A stretch of 64,000 nucleotides of DNA from Proteiniphilum acetatigenes DSM 18083. Lineage in GTDB: Bacteria; Bacteroidota; Bacteroidia; Bacteroidales; Dysgonomonadaceae. Where the stretch lies: positions 62,001 through 126,000 of the forward strand of contig NZ_KB905696.1 of the NCBI RefSeq assembly GCF_000380985.1. Direction: 5' to 3'. Position numbers and translations under genes: made by a program. The notes under the pieces are model-generated. The model did no database searches and was not told the DNA's origin. It worked only from the letters and a program-made list of their open reading frames with translations. This document shows positions 45,047 through 54,687 of this stretch, piece after piece (position 1 is the stretch's first letter; each line of letters opens with the position of its first letter).

Positions 45047-45061
45047 ATCACAAATTGTGAT
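45047..45061. repeat. Palindrome ATCACAAATTGTGAT
   Basis: 15 bases with 7-bp arms around a central A, 19 bases beyond the rhuM stop codon. Shares TCACAAATYGTGA with the larger palindrome. Confidence 0.55.
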
Positions 45062-45079
45062 TTATACTGTCAGAAACTC

Positions 45080-46087
45080 TTACTCGTCTTTTCTATCTTT
45101 TTTCTTATTAGCCTTTCTTTCCAATTGCTTAATCGTATCCAGATAGGCTTGCTCAACAGGAGATACAGTTTTCACCTGATATTTTCTGTACTCAGCTTTT
45201 GCTTTCTCCATCGCTTGTTGATGACTGACACTACCAGCATCGGTCAATAACTTTTCTCCGGTTGAAGAAAGAATATTATCTAACTGATTGACATAGTCCG
45301 ACATATACATTGGATTACGCCGCATAGCTTGAATTTCCGCAAAGTCGAAATACCCGGAAACAAGATTGTTCAATATCTTAAGTTCATCAGTTGTCAGGTA
45401 ATTTTTTGCAACAGTTATATCTTTGCTTGTGGGAAGATCTCCAGAGAATGTAGTCAGCCCCATGAACGGTTTGTCAGAATCTGCCCGTTCGTAGATGACT
45501 TCTGCAGCGGTATGTCCATGTGCCGCGAAGTGTAGCTTATTTTGTACAATTTTGAAGAATTGAATGGAAACATCAGATTTAGGATCATAATCCACACTTG
45601 TCGCATAAAGGTCGAGCACCTGGCGATAAAGCACTTTCTCAGAAGAACGAATATCCCGGATCCGGTCTAGCAGTTCTTTCCAATAACCTCCACCACCTAA
45701 TTGCTTCAGGCGTTCATCATCCATCGTGAAACCTTTGATCATATACTCTTTCAAACGTTCGGTGGCCCAACGCCGGAAGTGTGTGGCAACAATGGATTTA
45801 ATACGATAGCCAACAGAGATAATAGCATCCAGATTATAAAACTGGGTTTGATATGTCTTCCCATCTTCGGCAGTATGTGCAAATTTTGCACATACTGAAT
45901 CTTTGTCTAATTCTCCTTCTTCAAATATATTACCTAAATGCTTAGTAACCACCGATCGATCTACATCAAACAATATGGCTATTTGCGCTTGCGTCAACCA
46001 TACAGTTTCGTCTTCCATCTTCACCTCAATACGGGTATGCCCGCTTTCAGCTTGATAGATAATGATATTTCCTTGATTATTGCTCAT
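45080..46087 (-). CDS. rhuM: RhuM family protein (virulence RhuM/COG3943)
   Basis: 335 residues from ATG 46087. The N-terminus VWLTQAQIAILFDVDRSVVTKHL is a winged-HTH-like motif; QFYNLDAIISVGYRIKS and FRRWATERLKEYMIKGF are the RhuM hallmarks, followed by a long helical C-terminal half (MDDERLKQLGGGGYWKELL, KHHFAAHGHTAAE-type His-rich turn near LHFAAHGHTAAEVI). The family is named after a Salmonella SPI-3 gene and often sits next to restriction or defence genes; its biochemical role is unknown. It follows the giant helicase gene by 93 bases on the same strand, so they may act together. Confidence 0.88.
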   Translation of the reverse strand: MSNNQGNIIIYQAESGHTRIEVKMEDETVWLTQAQIAILFDVDRSVVTKHLGNIFEEGELDKDSVCAKFAHTAEDGKTYQTQFYNLDAIISVGYRIKSIVATHFRRWATERLKEYMIKGFTMDDERLKQLGGGGYWKELLDRIRDIRSSEKVLYRQVLDLYATSVDYDPKSDVSIQFFKIVQNKLHFAAHGHTAAEVIYERADSDKPFMGLTTFSGDLPTSKDITVAKNYLTTDELKILNNLVSGYFDFAEIQAMRRNPMYMSDYVNQLDNILSSTGEKLLTDAGSVSHQQAMEKAKAEYRKYQVKTVSPVEQAYLDTIKQLERKANKKKDRKDE

Positions 46088-46180
46088 CAATACATCTTTT
46101 ACTTATTAATCCTGCATTAAATTTTTTATTTTCCTATATTTTAGCGGAAATATTTTTACCGACTGCAATAAACAGCTAAT

Positions 46181-49100
46181 TTACAAAATAATAGCCCGTC
46201 CTTTTTCCACTTTTATATAACCCCGCCTTACAGCTTCCCGTATACCCTGATACATAGCGTTATCTACATTATTACCTGTTCTGGCAAAACCGAAAAGTTG
46301 TGCTGTAATACGTGCCAAATCTTTTGTCGGAAGGCTGATCTGTGATGCCAGTAAATATTTTATCGCATTCGCCACTTCATCAGGAGGTAAATCGAGTGCA
46401 GTACGTTCCGATGCTGGCCTGAAAGTATCATATGAAATCATCTGCTCTTCACTTCTCCAAAAGAAGATAGATTCGTCGTCTCTTTTCTGGTAGTATTCAA
46501 CTTTATTGAACAACTCATTAAAATATGCATCTATTCGGGATCCTAAACGGGAAATTCCCCAGGAATTAAGTACACGCTTACATAACAGAGAGCGGCTTAT
46601 GGGCGCTTCCGCTTCAAGAACTATCTGTATCTGTCTTACAATGTAACTCTCATTGTGAGGAAAAAGAAATGATTCTGAAGGAAATGGTACTTTTGGAAGA
46701 TTTGCATACACATATCTATCATGTATATCGGATTCTTCTGTTTTTATTGGCTCTTCCTGCATTACGATTGACTCTTCTTTCATCACAACCGGCTCTTTCG
46801 CCATTGTATTTGGTTTTTCCGGCATCACTCCCCGACCCTCAAAATTATTTTTGATCAGCCCCTCTTCATCACCCGTAACCAACACTTTTTCATCTTGTTT
46901 TTTGGCTATGACCGGTTCAGTGATTCTCTTTTTAGCATTTTCGATGGCAGATTCAATCATGATCATTACTTTCGTAGGATCCTCCCACCAATCGAGCGTC
47001 CATACACGGCATATATTCCATCCCAACATACGCAATACACTGTTCTGCACAACTTCCCTATCCCTGGTGGTTTTTGTCCTTTTATAATTTTCACCATCAC
47101 AAATGATACCTAAAATATAGTTACCGGGATTATTCTCATCCACAACGGCAATATCGACCTTATAGCCGGAAGTCCCGATATTTGTATGCACCTCATACCC
47201 TATTTCCCTCAATCTTTCAGCAACAAGATATTCAATTGAAGCGTCTTTGGTTATAGCCAACTGCCGCTCCCTATTCAGCCGCTCTCCCTTTTCCGCAAAA
47301 TCGAGAAAACGTTTCAGACTTTTGACACCTATGGCAGAGGTGCGATTCAAATCGATCTGGTCGGAACGTAGTGATGAGAAAATTATCATTTCATACCTTG
47401 CGCGGGAGACAGCCACATTCAGACGCCTCTCCCCTCCATTACGGTTTAATGGCCCGAAGTTCATACTCACCCGACCTTCCGCGTCCGGGCCATATCCCAC
47501 GGAAAATAGAATCACGTCGCGTTCATCGCCCTGTACATTTTCGAGATTCTTAATGAACAGGGGCTCTTTGCATTCCAGAGCAATAGCCTCTAAATCGGAT
47601 CTGAAAACAAACAGATCTGACAACAGGTCTTCAATAAGATTCTGTTGCACTGCACTAAAGGTAACTACTCCAATACTTTTTTTTCTTAACTCCTCATCGG
47701 ACAAACGACGTTTGATCTCATTGACTACGGCTTCGGCCTCATTTCTATTCTGCCGGCTTCTCCCTATGTCATAGAGTCCATCTATATGAACCATGCGGAC
47801 TTTCGATTCGATATTATCAGGGGAGGGAAAAGTAAGCAGTTTATTATCATAATACTCTGAATTGCTAAACGCTATCAGGCTTTCATGTTTACTGCGGTAA
47901 TGCCACAGTAGATAGCGGGAGGGGATAGATAGCGCCAGACTGTCGTCCAGGATACTTTCCAGATCTTCTTTATCCAGATTATCCTCATCTATGTTATTGA
48001 CAGAGAAAAAGCTTGTCGGAGGCATTTGCTTGGGATCACCCACAATGATCATGTTCTTTCCCCTGGCGATAGCACCCACAGCCTCATACGTCGGCATTTG
48101 AGAAGCTTCGTCAAAGATAATCAGATCAAACTTGTCGGCATCGGGATTGATATATTGCGCAACAGAGATCGGACTCATCAGCATGCAAGGACACATGCGT
48201 GATAATAAAGTAGGAATTTGATCGAACAGGTTGCGGATGGACATGCCACGCGCATTATTCCTGATACTGCGTTGCAATATTCCCACCTCCGAATTTTGGG
48301 TTGCCTCGATTGTAAAAGAGGGGATATTCGCAGCCAATCTGGCATATAATTCTTTCCTGGTAATCTCAGCAAAATTATCATTCAACTCCTTGTACTTTGA
48401 AATCACATCATTGAATAATTCTCCTTTGAAAAGTTCCAATCCCGACTCTTGTGCAATAATATAGTCAACCGCTGCATGATAGAATCCTTTCAAAAAACTG
48501 TTTTTCAATTGATTCGTTGGAATATTCTTCTCCTTGTATTCATCAGCGACAAACCCAATTTGAAGACCGACCGCTCTCTCTTTTGCTGAAAGCCATTGAC
48601 ACCAGTCTTTTAGCTTGTCGATATGAGAAACCCAACTATTTAACTGCGATAAAGCGTTGTCTAACCATAATGCATCATTACTCATTAGCACAGTATCATC
48701 CACATTCAATACCCTCGACAAGTCGGATAATCCATTCTCGAGTTGCAACAGTAACCCTTTAAATTCATTGAAAGATTTTTCGTGTACTTTTCTGAAAGTA
48801 TCTATCCCGCTCACTAACTGTTTGGCGATACCTTGCTTCAGTTCATTGGCTTTCACGATATCGTTCGTAAAAACAAGCACAGCATTGTCCAATAAAGAAA
48901 AATCGTTGATTATTTGAAGGATCGTCTCCCATTGTTCATTTTCCTGCTTGGCAAACTTCCCGAACAGCAATTGGAACTTTTGGGAATAGTCATTCACCAA
49001 TTTCTGCTCCTGCTGGTATTGGATAATGTTTGTAAGTGTGTTCTTTATATCAATATGCTTAATTGTGCCACCATCAATATATAATTTCAATTGATCACGC

Positions 49101-52099
49101 ACCTTCTTTTGTCCCAAAACCCGGGGGATATACCATTTATTGGTGGCGACATTCCATGCATTCAATAGAGATTTGGCATTGATAGTAAGGATATCTTCGC
49201 TGAAATGCTGTCGAATTTCTTTCTTATATCGGTCACGTTCCGTTCCATGCCCTATCACTTCTCTACATTCCGTGAACAGCTCATTCGGTTTATGTTCGTG
49301 CAATAAAGCAGGTGTCAACTCGGGTATTTGAAGTAAAACAGAAAAAAGCGTTGCCGCGCTATCAAACTGCCCCCGGGTATATTTTGTTTCAGGAGCATCA
49401 CCAGTCAGCGTATTTAATAGCGTTATTTGCTTTTTCAGACCCGAAAAAACTTTAATGGCCTCCTGCAAGACAACAGAAGTTTTCTCTTTCACTTCAGATG
49501 TATATCTTGACAGGTTGATCCCGGTCAGAGGATGATCATAAGGATGTCCGCAAGCATTGCCAACGCTTACCAGCAAATCAACCGTATCCTGCCACTCAAG
49601 CAGTTTGTCTTCTGTTAGGTCAGGAAACAGATGTAAGGAAAATATCACCTCGTGATCGGTCTCTGTATGCAAATAATTTGTGATAGCCTGGTATAACGAT
49701 AAACCAAACGGATACTGTTTATGCAATGCTTCCACGTATACATTCAGGTTTTTACGTAGTTCGAATAAACGTTTGGCATCTCGATCGAAGTTCTCAGGAG
49801 AACGATGCTTCACAATTTCGGTCGTCCTTTTTAACTGCGACAAGACATCTGTTTTCTTCGCTTTATTTGAATGAAGCTCCAGACAGAAAGGTGCCAATCC
49901 GATAGCCTCCAGGCGGCTTTGCACAACCGATAATGCAGCCATTTTTTCAGCAACGAACAATACTCTTTTCTTCCGATATAAAGCATTCGCTATGATATTG
50001 GTAATAGTCTGCGATTTCCCTGTTCCGGGAGGTCCATGCAAAATATAGGTCTTATTATTGACTGCTTCATAAACGGCTTCCAACTGGGATGAATCGGCAC
50101 TTATAGGGAGTACAATGTCTGCCGGACTCAAAGTTTTATCCAAATCCGACGCATTGGTCATCGTATCATCCATTTCGAACTCAATTTTTCCGTTGACAAG
50201 ACTCTGTACCAATTTATTCCGTAACAACTTATCCGAATTATTGTGAATATCATTCCACATAATGAATTTGTTGAACGAGAATATACCCAAAATAGCCTGT
50301 TCTTCCACATCCCATCTCGGCAGGTTTTTGATGCTATTCCTGATGATGGAATAGATAAGCCGTACATTGACACCACTTTCGTCCTGTGGAAGAGGTTCCA
50401 AACCGGGCACATTGATACCGAAATTTTGCCTGAGCATCTCAAGCAAAGTAATATTCAACATGACATCTTCCTCCCGGGAACGAATGATATATCCTTTAGC
50501 AGCCGATTTGCGAATCATTTCTACCGGAAGCAGCAATATTGGGGCGTAACGAGGGCGTTCACTATTGGGAGTTTCATACCAGCGAAGTAACCCGAGCGCC
50601 ATATAGAGTGTATTGGCTCCATTTTCTTCAATCGACAATCTGGAGGAACGGTACAAATGCTTTAATGACTTATCCAATTCCGATTCTGTCAGGTAGGTCC
50701 TTAATCTCTTCTGATCCATTTCCGATTTGATCAACTCGATAATAGGATCGGAAGAGGCCAGAGAATGATAGACTCCAAAATCATATAACGGATTGTCCCA
50801 GTCTGTAGGTTTCGGCATAAGCCTGAACTCGCTCCCATCGGCTAAGGCATCTTCAAATTTATCTAAATCGGCTGAAATTAATTGAAGTGTATTTCTCGTT
50901 ATTCTGGTATTCAATAGATTATTTCGTAAGCTCAAATCCAATAATTTTCGTTCCCACATCAATTGCTTGGTAACTTGGATATCGGTGGAAAGATTGGATA
51001 AATCATATGGATTAATCGCTTCCGGATTGACAATTTCCTTTTCTATGAATTGATTCTCGCTCTCTTTTATCTGCCAATGCTCACCATTCAAAACACGTTG
51101 CGGCAGAGGCCGTACTCCCGAATACCGGGAACGTTTCACATCCAAAGCCAAAACAAAATCACCAATTCGCTTGACAGCATCGTGTGCCTGCTTTACCGCC
51201 TGGTCGAAAGTAGCGTCATTTCCCTTATTCATACAGGTAGTTTCCACCAGGATAATCTCATTGACCCCTTCGGCTGTTCTTTTTGTCAGGAACGAACAAT
51301 CATCAATCACGCTATCGGGAAAAGTGTCCGGCATAAGCCACGCACCCGCGAAGGCGTGTCCCCGGGTAACAACAATCAAGGGGTGGATGCCGATCGCTTC
51401 CAGACAAGAAGCATACAATAAGGCCATATCCAGGCATGTCCCCAGTTTCCGCGATGTCACACTATCTACCATTCTAACGCGCTGTCCATACTTCTCAAAA
51501 CTTGCCGGAACCGAGCTGTATATGATACCCTGTTCCGCAATGGCATTATAGATAGCCGCCAGCTGATTCTTTACCCGGTTGGGATTCCTGCTCTGGTATT
51601 CGTCAAGCGCCGGATTGCCCGTCATCTTTTCCAAAATATCAGCCGCCCTCCTCTGTATGGGAATAACAGCAGGGTGGTTAGGAGTGACAAAAGTGGACAG
51701 CATCTCCGGCAGGATGGAAACCCCGCTCCACTGATCAAAAGCCAAAACGTCGATAGGATAATCCTCCTTGAAAATAATCTCATCCTCCAGTTTAATTGTT
51801 AACAAAATATTCCCGGCAATCCGCTCGGTGAGTTGAATAAAAAAGTTAGTCGACAATTTTAGTTTCAGATCATCAATCCGGACTATATGGTTTGCAGGAA
51901 TTTCCTCTAACAGATAAGGTACTGTCTCGGCAAAATCGGGTTCGGTAGTCAGTTCCGCACGAATATTGCTTAACGGCTTTCCTGAAATATTTTCAATGGT
52001 GAAAGCACGAATGACAGAAACGCGATTCTGCTGGAACGCGAAATTGATCACAGGAAGATAGACGAATTCTACTTTTATCAAATTAGATCCTTCACTCAT
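46181..52099 (-). CDS. Giant transglutaminase-like / superfamily I helicase / nuclease protein (DUF4011-DUF3320)
   Basis: 1972 residues from ATG 52099. Order: N-terminal beta region; a transglutaminase-like core with Cys222 (GTCLDMALLYASCLEAIGI) and His248 (GHAFAGAW); DUF4011-like segment (WERKLLDLSLRNNLLNTR); SF1 helicase with Walker A HGPPGTGKS (Lys695), a long helical insertion, Walker B IIFDEAS (Asp1330), GDPKQMPP, VQGDERDVILFS and NVAVSRAR; an MTES_1575/Vsr-like nuclease (VDIAVV with Asp1649, then GIICDGENY); and a C-terminal DUF3320 (SWGISRLGSRIDAYF). Upf1-like helicases with this tail occur in defence islands. Function in phage or plasmid defence is inference. Adjacent tRNA-Leu and RhuM support an island. 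Confidence 0.88.
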   Translation of the reverse strand: MSEGSNLIKVEFVYLPVINFAFQQNRVSVIRAFTIENISGKPLSNIRAELTTEPDFAETVPYLLEEIPANHIVRIDDLKLKLSTNFFIQLTERIAGNILLTIKLEDEIIFKEDYPIDVLAFDQWSGVSILPEMLSTFVTPNHPAVIPIQRRAADILEKMTGNPALDEYQSRNPNRVKNQLAAIYNAIAEQGIIYSSVPASFEKYGQRVRMVDSVTSRKLGTCLDMALLYASCLEAIGIHPLIVVTRGHAFAGAWLMPDTFPDSVIDDCSFLTKRTAEGVNEIILVETTCMNKGNDATFDQAVKQAHDAVKRIGDFVLALDVKRSRYSGVRPLPQRVLNGEHWQIKESENQFIEKEIVNPEAINPYDLSNLSTDIQVTKQLMWERKLLDLSLRNNLLNTRITRNTLQLISADLDKFEDALADGSEFRLMPKPTDWDNPLYDFGVYHSLASSDPIIELIKSEMDQKRLRTYLTESELDKSLKHLYRSSRLSIEENGANTLYMALGLLRWYETPNSERPRYAPILLLPVEMIRKSAAKGYIIRSREEDVMLNITLLEMLRQNFGINVPGLEPLPQDESGVNVRLIYSIIRNSIKNLPRWDVEEQAILGIFSFNKFIMWNDIHNNSDKLLRNKLVQSLVNGKIEFEMDDTMTNASDLDKTLSPADIVLPISADSSQLEAVYEAVNNKTYILHGPPGTGKSQTITNIIANALYRKKRVLFVAEKMAALSVVQSRLEAIGLAPFCLELHSNKAKKTDVLSQLKRTTEIVKHRSPENFDRDAKRLFELRKNLNVYVEALHKQYPFGLSLYQAITNYLHTETDHEVIFSLHLFPDLTEDKLLEWQDTVDLLVSVGNACGHPYDHPLTGINLSRYTSEVKEKTSVVLQEAIKVFSGLKKQITLLNTLTGDAPETKYTRGQFDSAATLFSVLLQIPELTPALLHEHKPNELFTECREVIGHGTERDRYKKEIRQHFSEDILTINAKSLLNAWNVATNKWYIPRVLGQKKVRDQLKLYIDGGTIKHIDIKNTLTNIIQYQQEQKLVNDYSQKFQLLFGKFAKQENEQWETILQIINDFSLLDNAVLVFTNDIVKANELKQGIAKQLVSGIDTFRKVHEKSFNEFKGLLLQLENGLSDLSRVLNVDDTVLMSNDALWLDNALSQLNSWVSHIDKLKDWCQWLSAKERAVGLQIGFVADEYKEKNIPTNQLKNSFLKGFYHAAVDYIIAQESGLELFKGELFNDVISKYKELNDNFAEITRKELYARLAANIPSFTIEATQNSEVGILQRSIRNNARGMSIRNLFDQIPTLLSRMCPCMLMSPISVAQYINPDADKFDLIIFDEASQMPTYEAVGAIARGKNMIIVGDPKQMPPTSFFSVNNIDEDNLDKEDLESILDDSLALSIPSRYLLWHYRSKHESLIAFSNSEYYDNKLLTFPSPDNIESKVRMVHIDGLYDIGRSRQNRNEAEAVVNEIKRRLSDEELRKKSIGVVTFSAVQQNLIEDLLSDLFVFRSDLEAIALECKEPLFIKNLENVQGDERDVILFSVGYGPDAEGRVSMNFGPLNRNGGERRLNVAVSRARYEMIIFSSLRSDQIDLNRTSAIGVKSLKRFLDFAEKGERLNRERQLAITKDASIEYLVAERLREIGYEVHTNIGTSGYKVDIAVVDENNPGNYILGIICDGENYKRTKTTRDREVVQNSVLRMLGWNICRVWTLDWWEDPTKVMIMIESAIENAKKRITEPVIAKKQDEKVLVTGDEEGLIKNNFEGRGVMPEKPNTMAKEPVVMKEESIVMQEEPIKTEESDIHDRYVYANLPKVPFPSESFLFPHNESYIVRQIQIVLEAEAPISRSLLCKRVLNSWGISRLGSRIDAYFNELFNKVEYYQKRDDESIFFWRSEEQMISYDTFRPASERTALDLPPDEVANAIKYLLASQISLPTKDLARITAQLFGFARTGNNVDNAMYQGIREAVRRGYIKVEKGRAIIL

Positions 52100-52253
52100 G
52101 ATGCTTTTGGTATAAGAATATATAGATATTTGTATTGTTTTTAATTGACTCTCAAAGATAACAATTTTAGCAGGGATATACAGGAGTAAACCACAAAAAA
52201 TCCCCAAAAGTAATTTTACTTTCAGGGACTTAATAAATCATTATTTTTATCTG

Positions 52254-52335
52254 TGCGGCTGAAGGGACTCGAACCCCCACGCCTCTCGGCACCAGATCCT
52301 AAGTCTGGCGCGGCTACCAATTACGCCACAGCCGC
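52254..52335 (-). tRNA. tRNA-Leu (anticodon UAG)
   Basis: 82 bases. Acceptor GCGGCTG pairs with CAGCCGC, with discriminator A; D-arm TGGCGTAATTGGTAGCC; anticodon stem CCAGA/TCTGG around loop CTTAGGA (anticodon TAG); a variable arm typical of class II tRNAs; T-arm with GGTTCGAGTCC. CCA is not encoded. It borders the accessory region on its left, a common integration site. Confidence 0.95.
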
Positions 52336-52417
52336 AAGAGTGAAACGTAGTACAAAGATACGATTTATTTTGCTACCTATCGTTTTCCCTACTTATTTTT
52401 TTCACGGAGAACGGTAA

Positions 52418-53026
52418 TTAGAGTTCTTTTCCGGCAGGAGAAGCAGAATTCCGGGGATACAGTCCTTTTGCCACTGCTTCTATCACCTTGGGAAAATGAT
52501 CATATTCCAATGCATGCACTTTCCGGGCCACTTCTTCGGGTGTGTCTCCGGGAAGCACCTCACAGGTTGCCTGAAAAATTATGTCTCCTTCATCGTAATT
52601 CTCATCTATATAATGAATAGTGATGCCCGACTCCGTTTCACCCGCTTCCACCACGGCCTGATGTACCCTGTCACCATACATCCCCTTACCGCCAAATTTG
52701 GGCAACAGTGCCGGATGGATATTGATGATCCTACCGGGATAGGCATCCAGCAGCGGCTGCGATACTTTCAGCAGAAATCCTGCCAATACAATATAATCGA
52801 TGCCGGAAGTACGAAGGAGGTCTATTATAGCCAATCCTTCATCGAACTCAGCCTTACTGAATGTAAAGGAAGGAATTCCCAGACGGCCGGCGCGTTCATG
52901 AACATAAGCATCTCTTTTATTGGAGATGATAAGCGGGATTGATATATCTTCTTTTTCGGAAAAATAGCGGACAATATTCTCCGCATTACTGCCACTTCCC
53001 GATGCAAACAGGGCGATACGAGTCAT
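52418..53026 (-). CDS. purN: Phosphoribosylglycinamide formyltransferase
   Basis: 202 residues from ATG 53026 (MTRIALFASGSGSNAENI). Transfers formyl from 10-formyl-THF to GAR in purine synthesis. The SGSGSN phosphate loop, the catalytic NIHPALLPKFGGKG (Asn-His) and the Asp in DENYDEGDI are in place. The longer frame (to 53089) begins in poor sequence. Divergent from acpP. Confidence 0.95.
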   Translation of the reverse strand: MTRIALFASGSGSNAENIVRYFSEKEDISIPLIISNKRDAYVHERAGRLGIPSFTFSKAEFDEGLAIIDLLRTSGIDYIVLAGFLLKVSQPLLDAYPGRIINIHPALLPKFGGKGMYGDRVHQAVVEAGETESGITIHYIDENYDEGDIIFQATCEVLPGDTPEEVARKVHALEYDHFPKVIEAVAKGLYPRNSASPAGKEL

Positions 53027-53092
53027 AAAACGGTTGTTTCCTGCACAAAAAAACATAATTTGTGCACTTTTCTTGATTTTAATAGACAAAAA

Positions 53093-53125
53093 TTTGCTCA
53101 GTTAGAGAAAATTTGTGTTACTTTG
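53093..53125 (+). promoter_or_regulatory. Promoter of acpP-fabF-rnc
   Basis: TTTG at 53093-53096, 21 bases, TTACTTTG at 53118-53125: the Bacteroidetes TTTG-N19-21-TAnnTTTG layout with one mismatch in the -7 element. Confidence 0.6.
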
Positions 53126-53177
53126 CATCGCAAATTTAAGAATAAATTTTTTTATTTATTAATTAATATCGAAAGTT

Positions 53178-53414
53178 ATGTCTGAAGTAGCACAAAGAGT
53201 AAAATCGATTATTGTCGATAAATTGGGTGTTGAAGAAGTTGAGGTTACTGAAACCGCAAGCTTCACCAATGATTTGGGAGCTGACTCTCTTGATACGGTT
53301 GAATTGATCATGGAATTCGAAAAAGAATTCAATATTTCAATTCCGGACGATCAGGCTGAGAAAATCTCTACTGTTGGTGACGCAATTTCTTACGTAGAAC
53401 AACACGCAAAATAA
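53178..53414 (+). CDS. acpP: Acyl carrier protein
   Basis: 78 residues, acidic. Ser37 in [12 protein letters not shown] is the 4'-phosphopantetheine attachment site. Carries growing acyl chains in type II fatty-acid synthesis. Followed after nine bases by fabF, as in other Bacteroidales. Confidence 0.97.
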   Translation: MSEVAQRVKSIIVDKLGVEEVEVTETASFTNDLGADSLDTVELIMEFEKEFNISIPDDQAEKISTVGDAISYVEQHAK

Positions 53415-53423
53415 TCCATTTTT

Positions 53424-54686
53424 ATGGAGTTAAAGAGAGTAGTAGTAACAGGCCTGGGTGCGATTACCCCCCTTGGAAACGACGTGAAAACCACGTGGGA
53501 AAATGCTTTGGCGGGTAAGAGCGGAGCCGGGCCTATTACTCATTTTGATGCATCGCTTTTCAAAACGCAGTTTGCCTGCGAAGTAAAAGACTTCGATCCG
53601 AGCGATCTGTTCGATCGTAAAGAAGCCAGAAAATATGACCGGTATGCCCAGTTAGCCATCCACGCAGCCAAAGAAGCGATGGAAGACTCGGGACTCAATC
53701 TCGAAAACGAGGATGTAGACCGTATCGGGGTTATTTTTTCTGCCGGGATCGGAGGAATAAGAACATTCGAAGAGGAAGTTGGGAGTTATTATACCAACAT
53801 GGACAAAGGGCCACGTTTCAATCCCTTTTTCATTCCGAAAATGATAGCGGATATCGCTGCCGGCCATATCTCTATGATTTATGGACTGAGAGGTCCTAAC
53901 TACGCGACCGTGTCGGCTTGCGCTTCCTCTACCAATGCAATTGTCGACGCATTCAATCTTATTCGCCTGGGTAAAGCCAATGCCATTGTAACAGGTGGTG
54001 CCGAAGCAACTATCAGTCCCTCGGCAGTGGGAGGATTCAACGCCATGCATGCGTTGTCTACCCGCAACGACTCCCCGCTAACAGCATCACGTCCTTTCAG
54101 CGCCAGCCGCGACGGGTTCGTGATTGGAGAAGGCGGATCGACGCTCATCCTCGAAGAGTTAGGCCATGCACTGGCACGTGGAGCTACTATCTATGCAGAA
54201 GTAGTCGGCGGAGGCATGTCAGCCGACGCACACCATATCACTGCTTCCCATCCCGACGGATTGGGTGCCAAGTTAGTGATGCGGAATGCTTTGGAAGATG
54301 CCGAAATGAACCCGGATGAGATCGATTACATTAACGTACACGGCACATCCACTCCTGTAGGCGATATCTCGGAAGTGAAGGCAATCCTCGATGTATTTGG
54401 TGAACACAGCTACAACCTGAATATCAGTTCTACCAAATCGATGACCGGCCACCTTCTGGGAGGCGCAGGTGCTATTGAGGCGATGTTCACTATCCTGGCA
54501 ATAAGGGATCAGATAGTTCCCCCAACAATCAATCATGAAGAAGGGGATAACGATCCGGAAATTGATTACAATCTGAATTTTACATTCAACAAAGCTCAAA
54601 AAAGGAAGATAAGAGCTGCGTTATCTAACACTTTTGGCTTTGGGGGACACAACGCAAGTGTAATTCTCAAGCAATTCAACAAATAG
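53424..54686 (+). CDS. fabF: 3-oxoacyl-ACP synthase II
   Basis: 420 residues. Condenses malonyl-ACP with acyl-ACP. Nucleophile Cys166 in SACASSTNAI, His residues in NVHGTSTPVGD and TKSMTGHLLGGAGA, and GFGGHNASVIL at the end. Second gene of acpP-fabF-rnc; the rnc start codon is one base after its stop. Confidence 0.97.
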   Translation: MELKRVVVTGLGAITPLGNDVKTTWENALAGKSGAGPITHFDASLFKTQFACEVKDFDPSDLFDRKEARKYDRYAQLAIHAAKEAMEDSGLNLENEDVDRIGVIFSAGIGGIRTFEEEVGSYYTNMDKGPRFNPFFIPKMIADIAAGHISMIYGLRGPNYATVSACASSTNAIVDAFNLIRLGKANAIVTGGAEATISPSAVGGFNAMHALSTRNDSPLTASRPFSASRDGFVIGEGGSTLILEELGHALARGATIYAEVVGGGMSADAHHITASHPDGLGAKLVMRNALEDAEMNPDEIDYINVHGTSTPVGDISEVKAILDVFGEHSYNLNISSTKSMTGHLLGGAGAIEAMFTILAIRDQIVPPTINHEEGDNDPEIDYNLNFTFNKAQKRKIRAALSNTFGFGGHNASVILKQFNK

Positions 54687-54687
54687 T

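Larger units (their letters stand above)
44759..45079. other. Intergenic region with two related palindromes, possible decayed gene
   Basis: Contains the palindromes at 44977-45003 and 45047-45061. On the minus strand, 44765-44920 gives EEELIELVSNFCQ and, in another frame, SLPKEYQQMVKEP, which may be pieces of a lost small gene. No intact gene is present. Confidence 0.45.

Noticed and set aside
52254-52335. Integration att site formed from the tRNA-Leu 3' end
   Set aside because: I did not find a second copy of the tRNA 3' end within the window, and no integrase is present.
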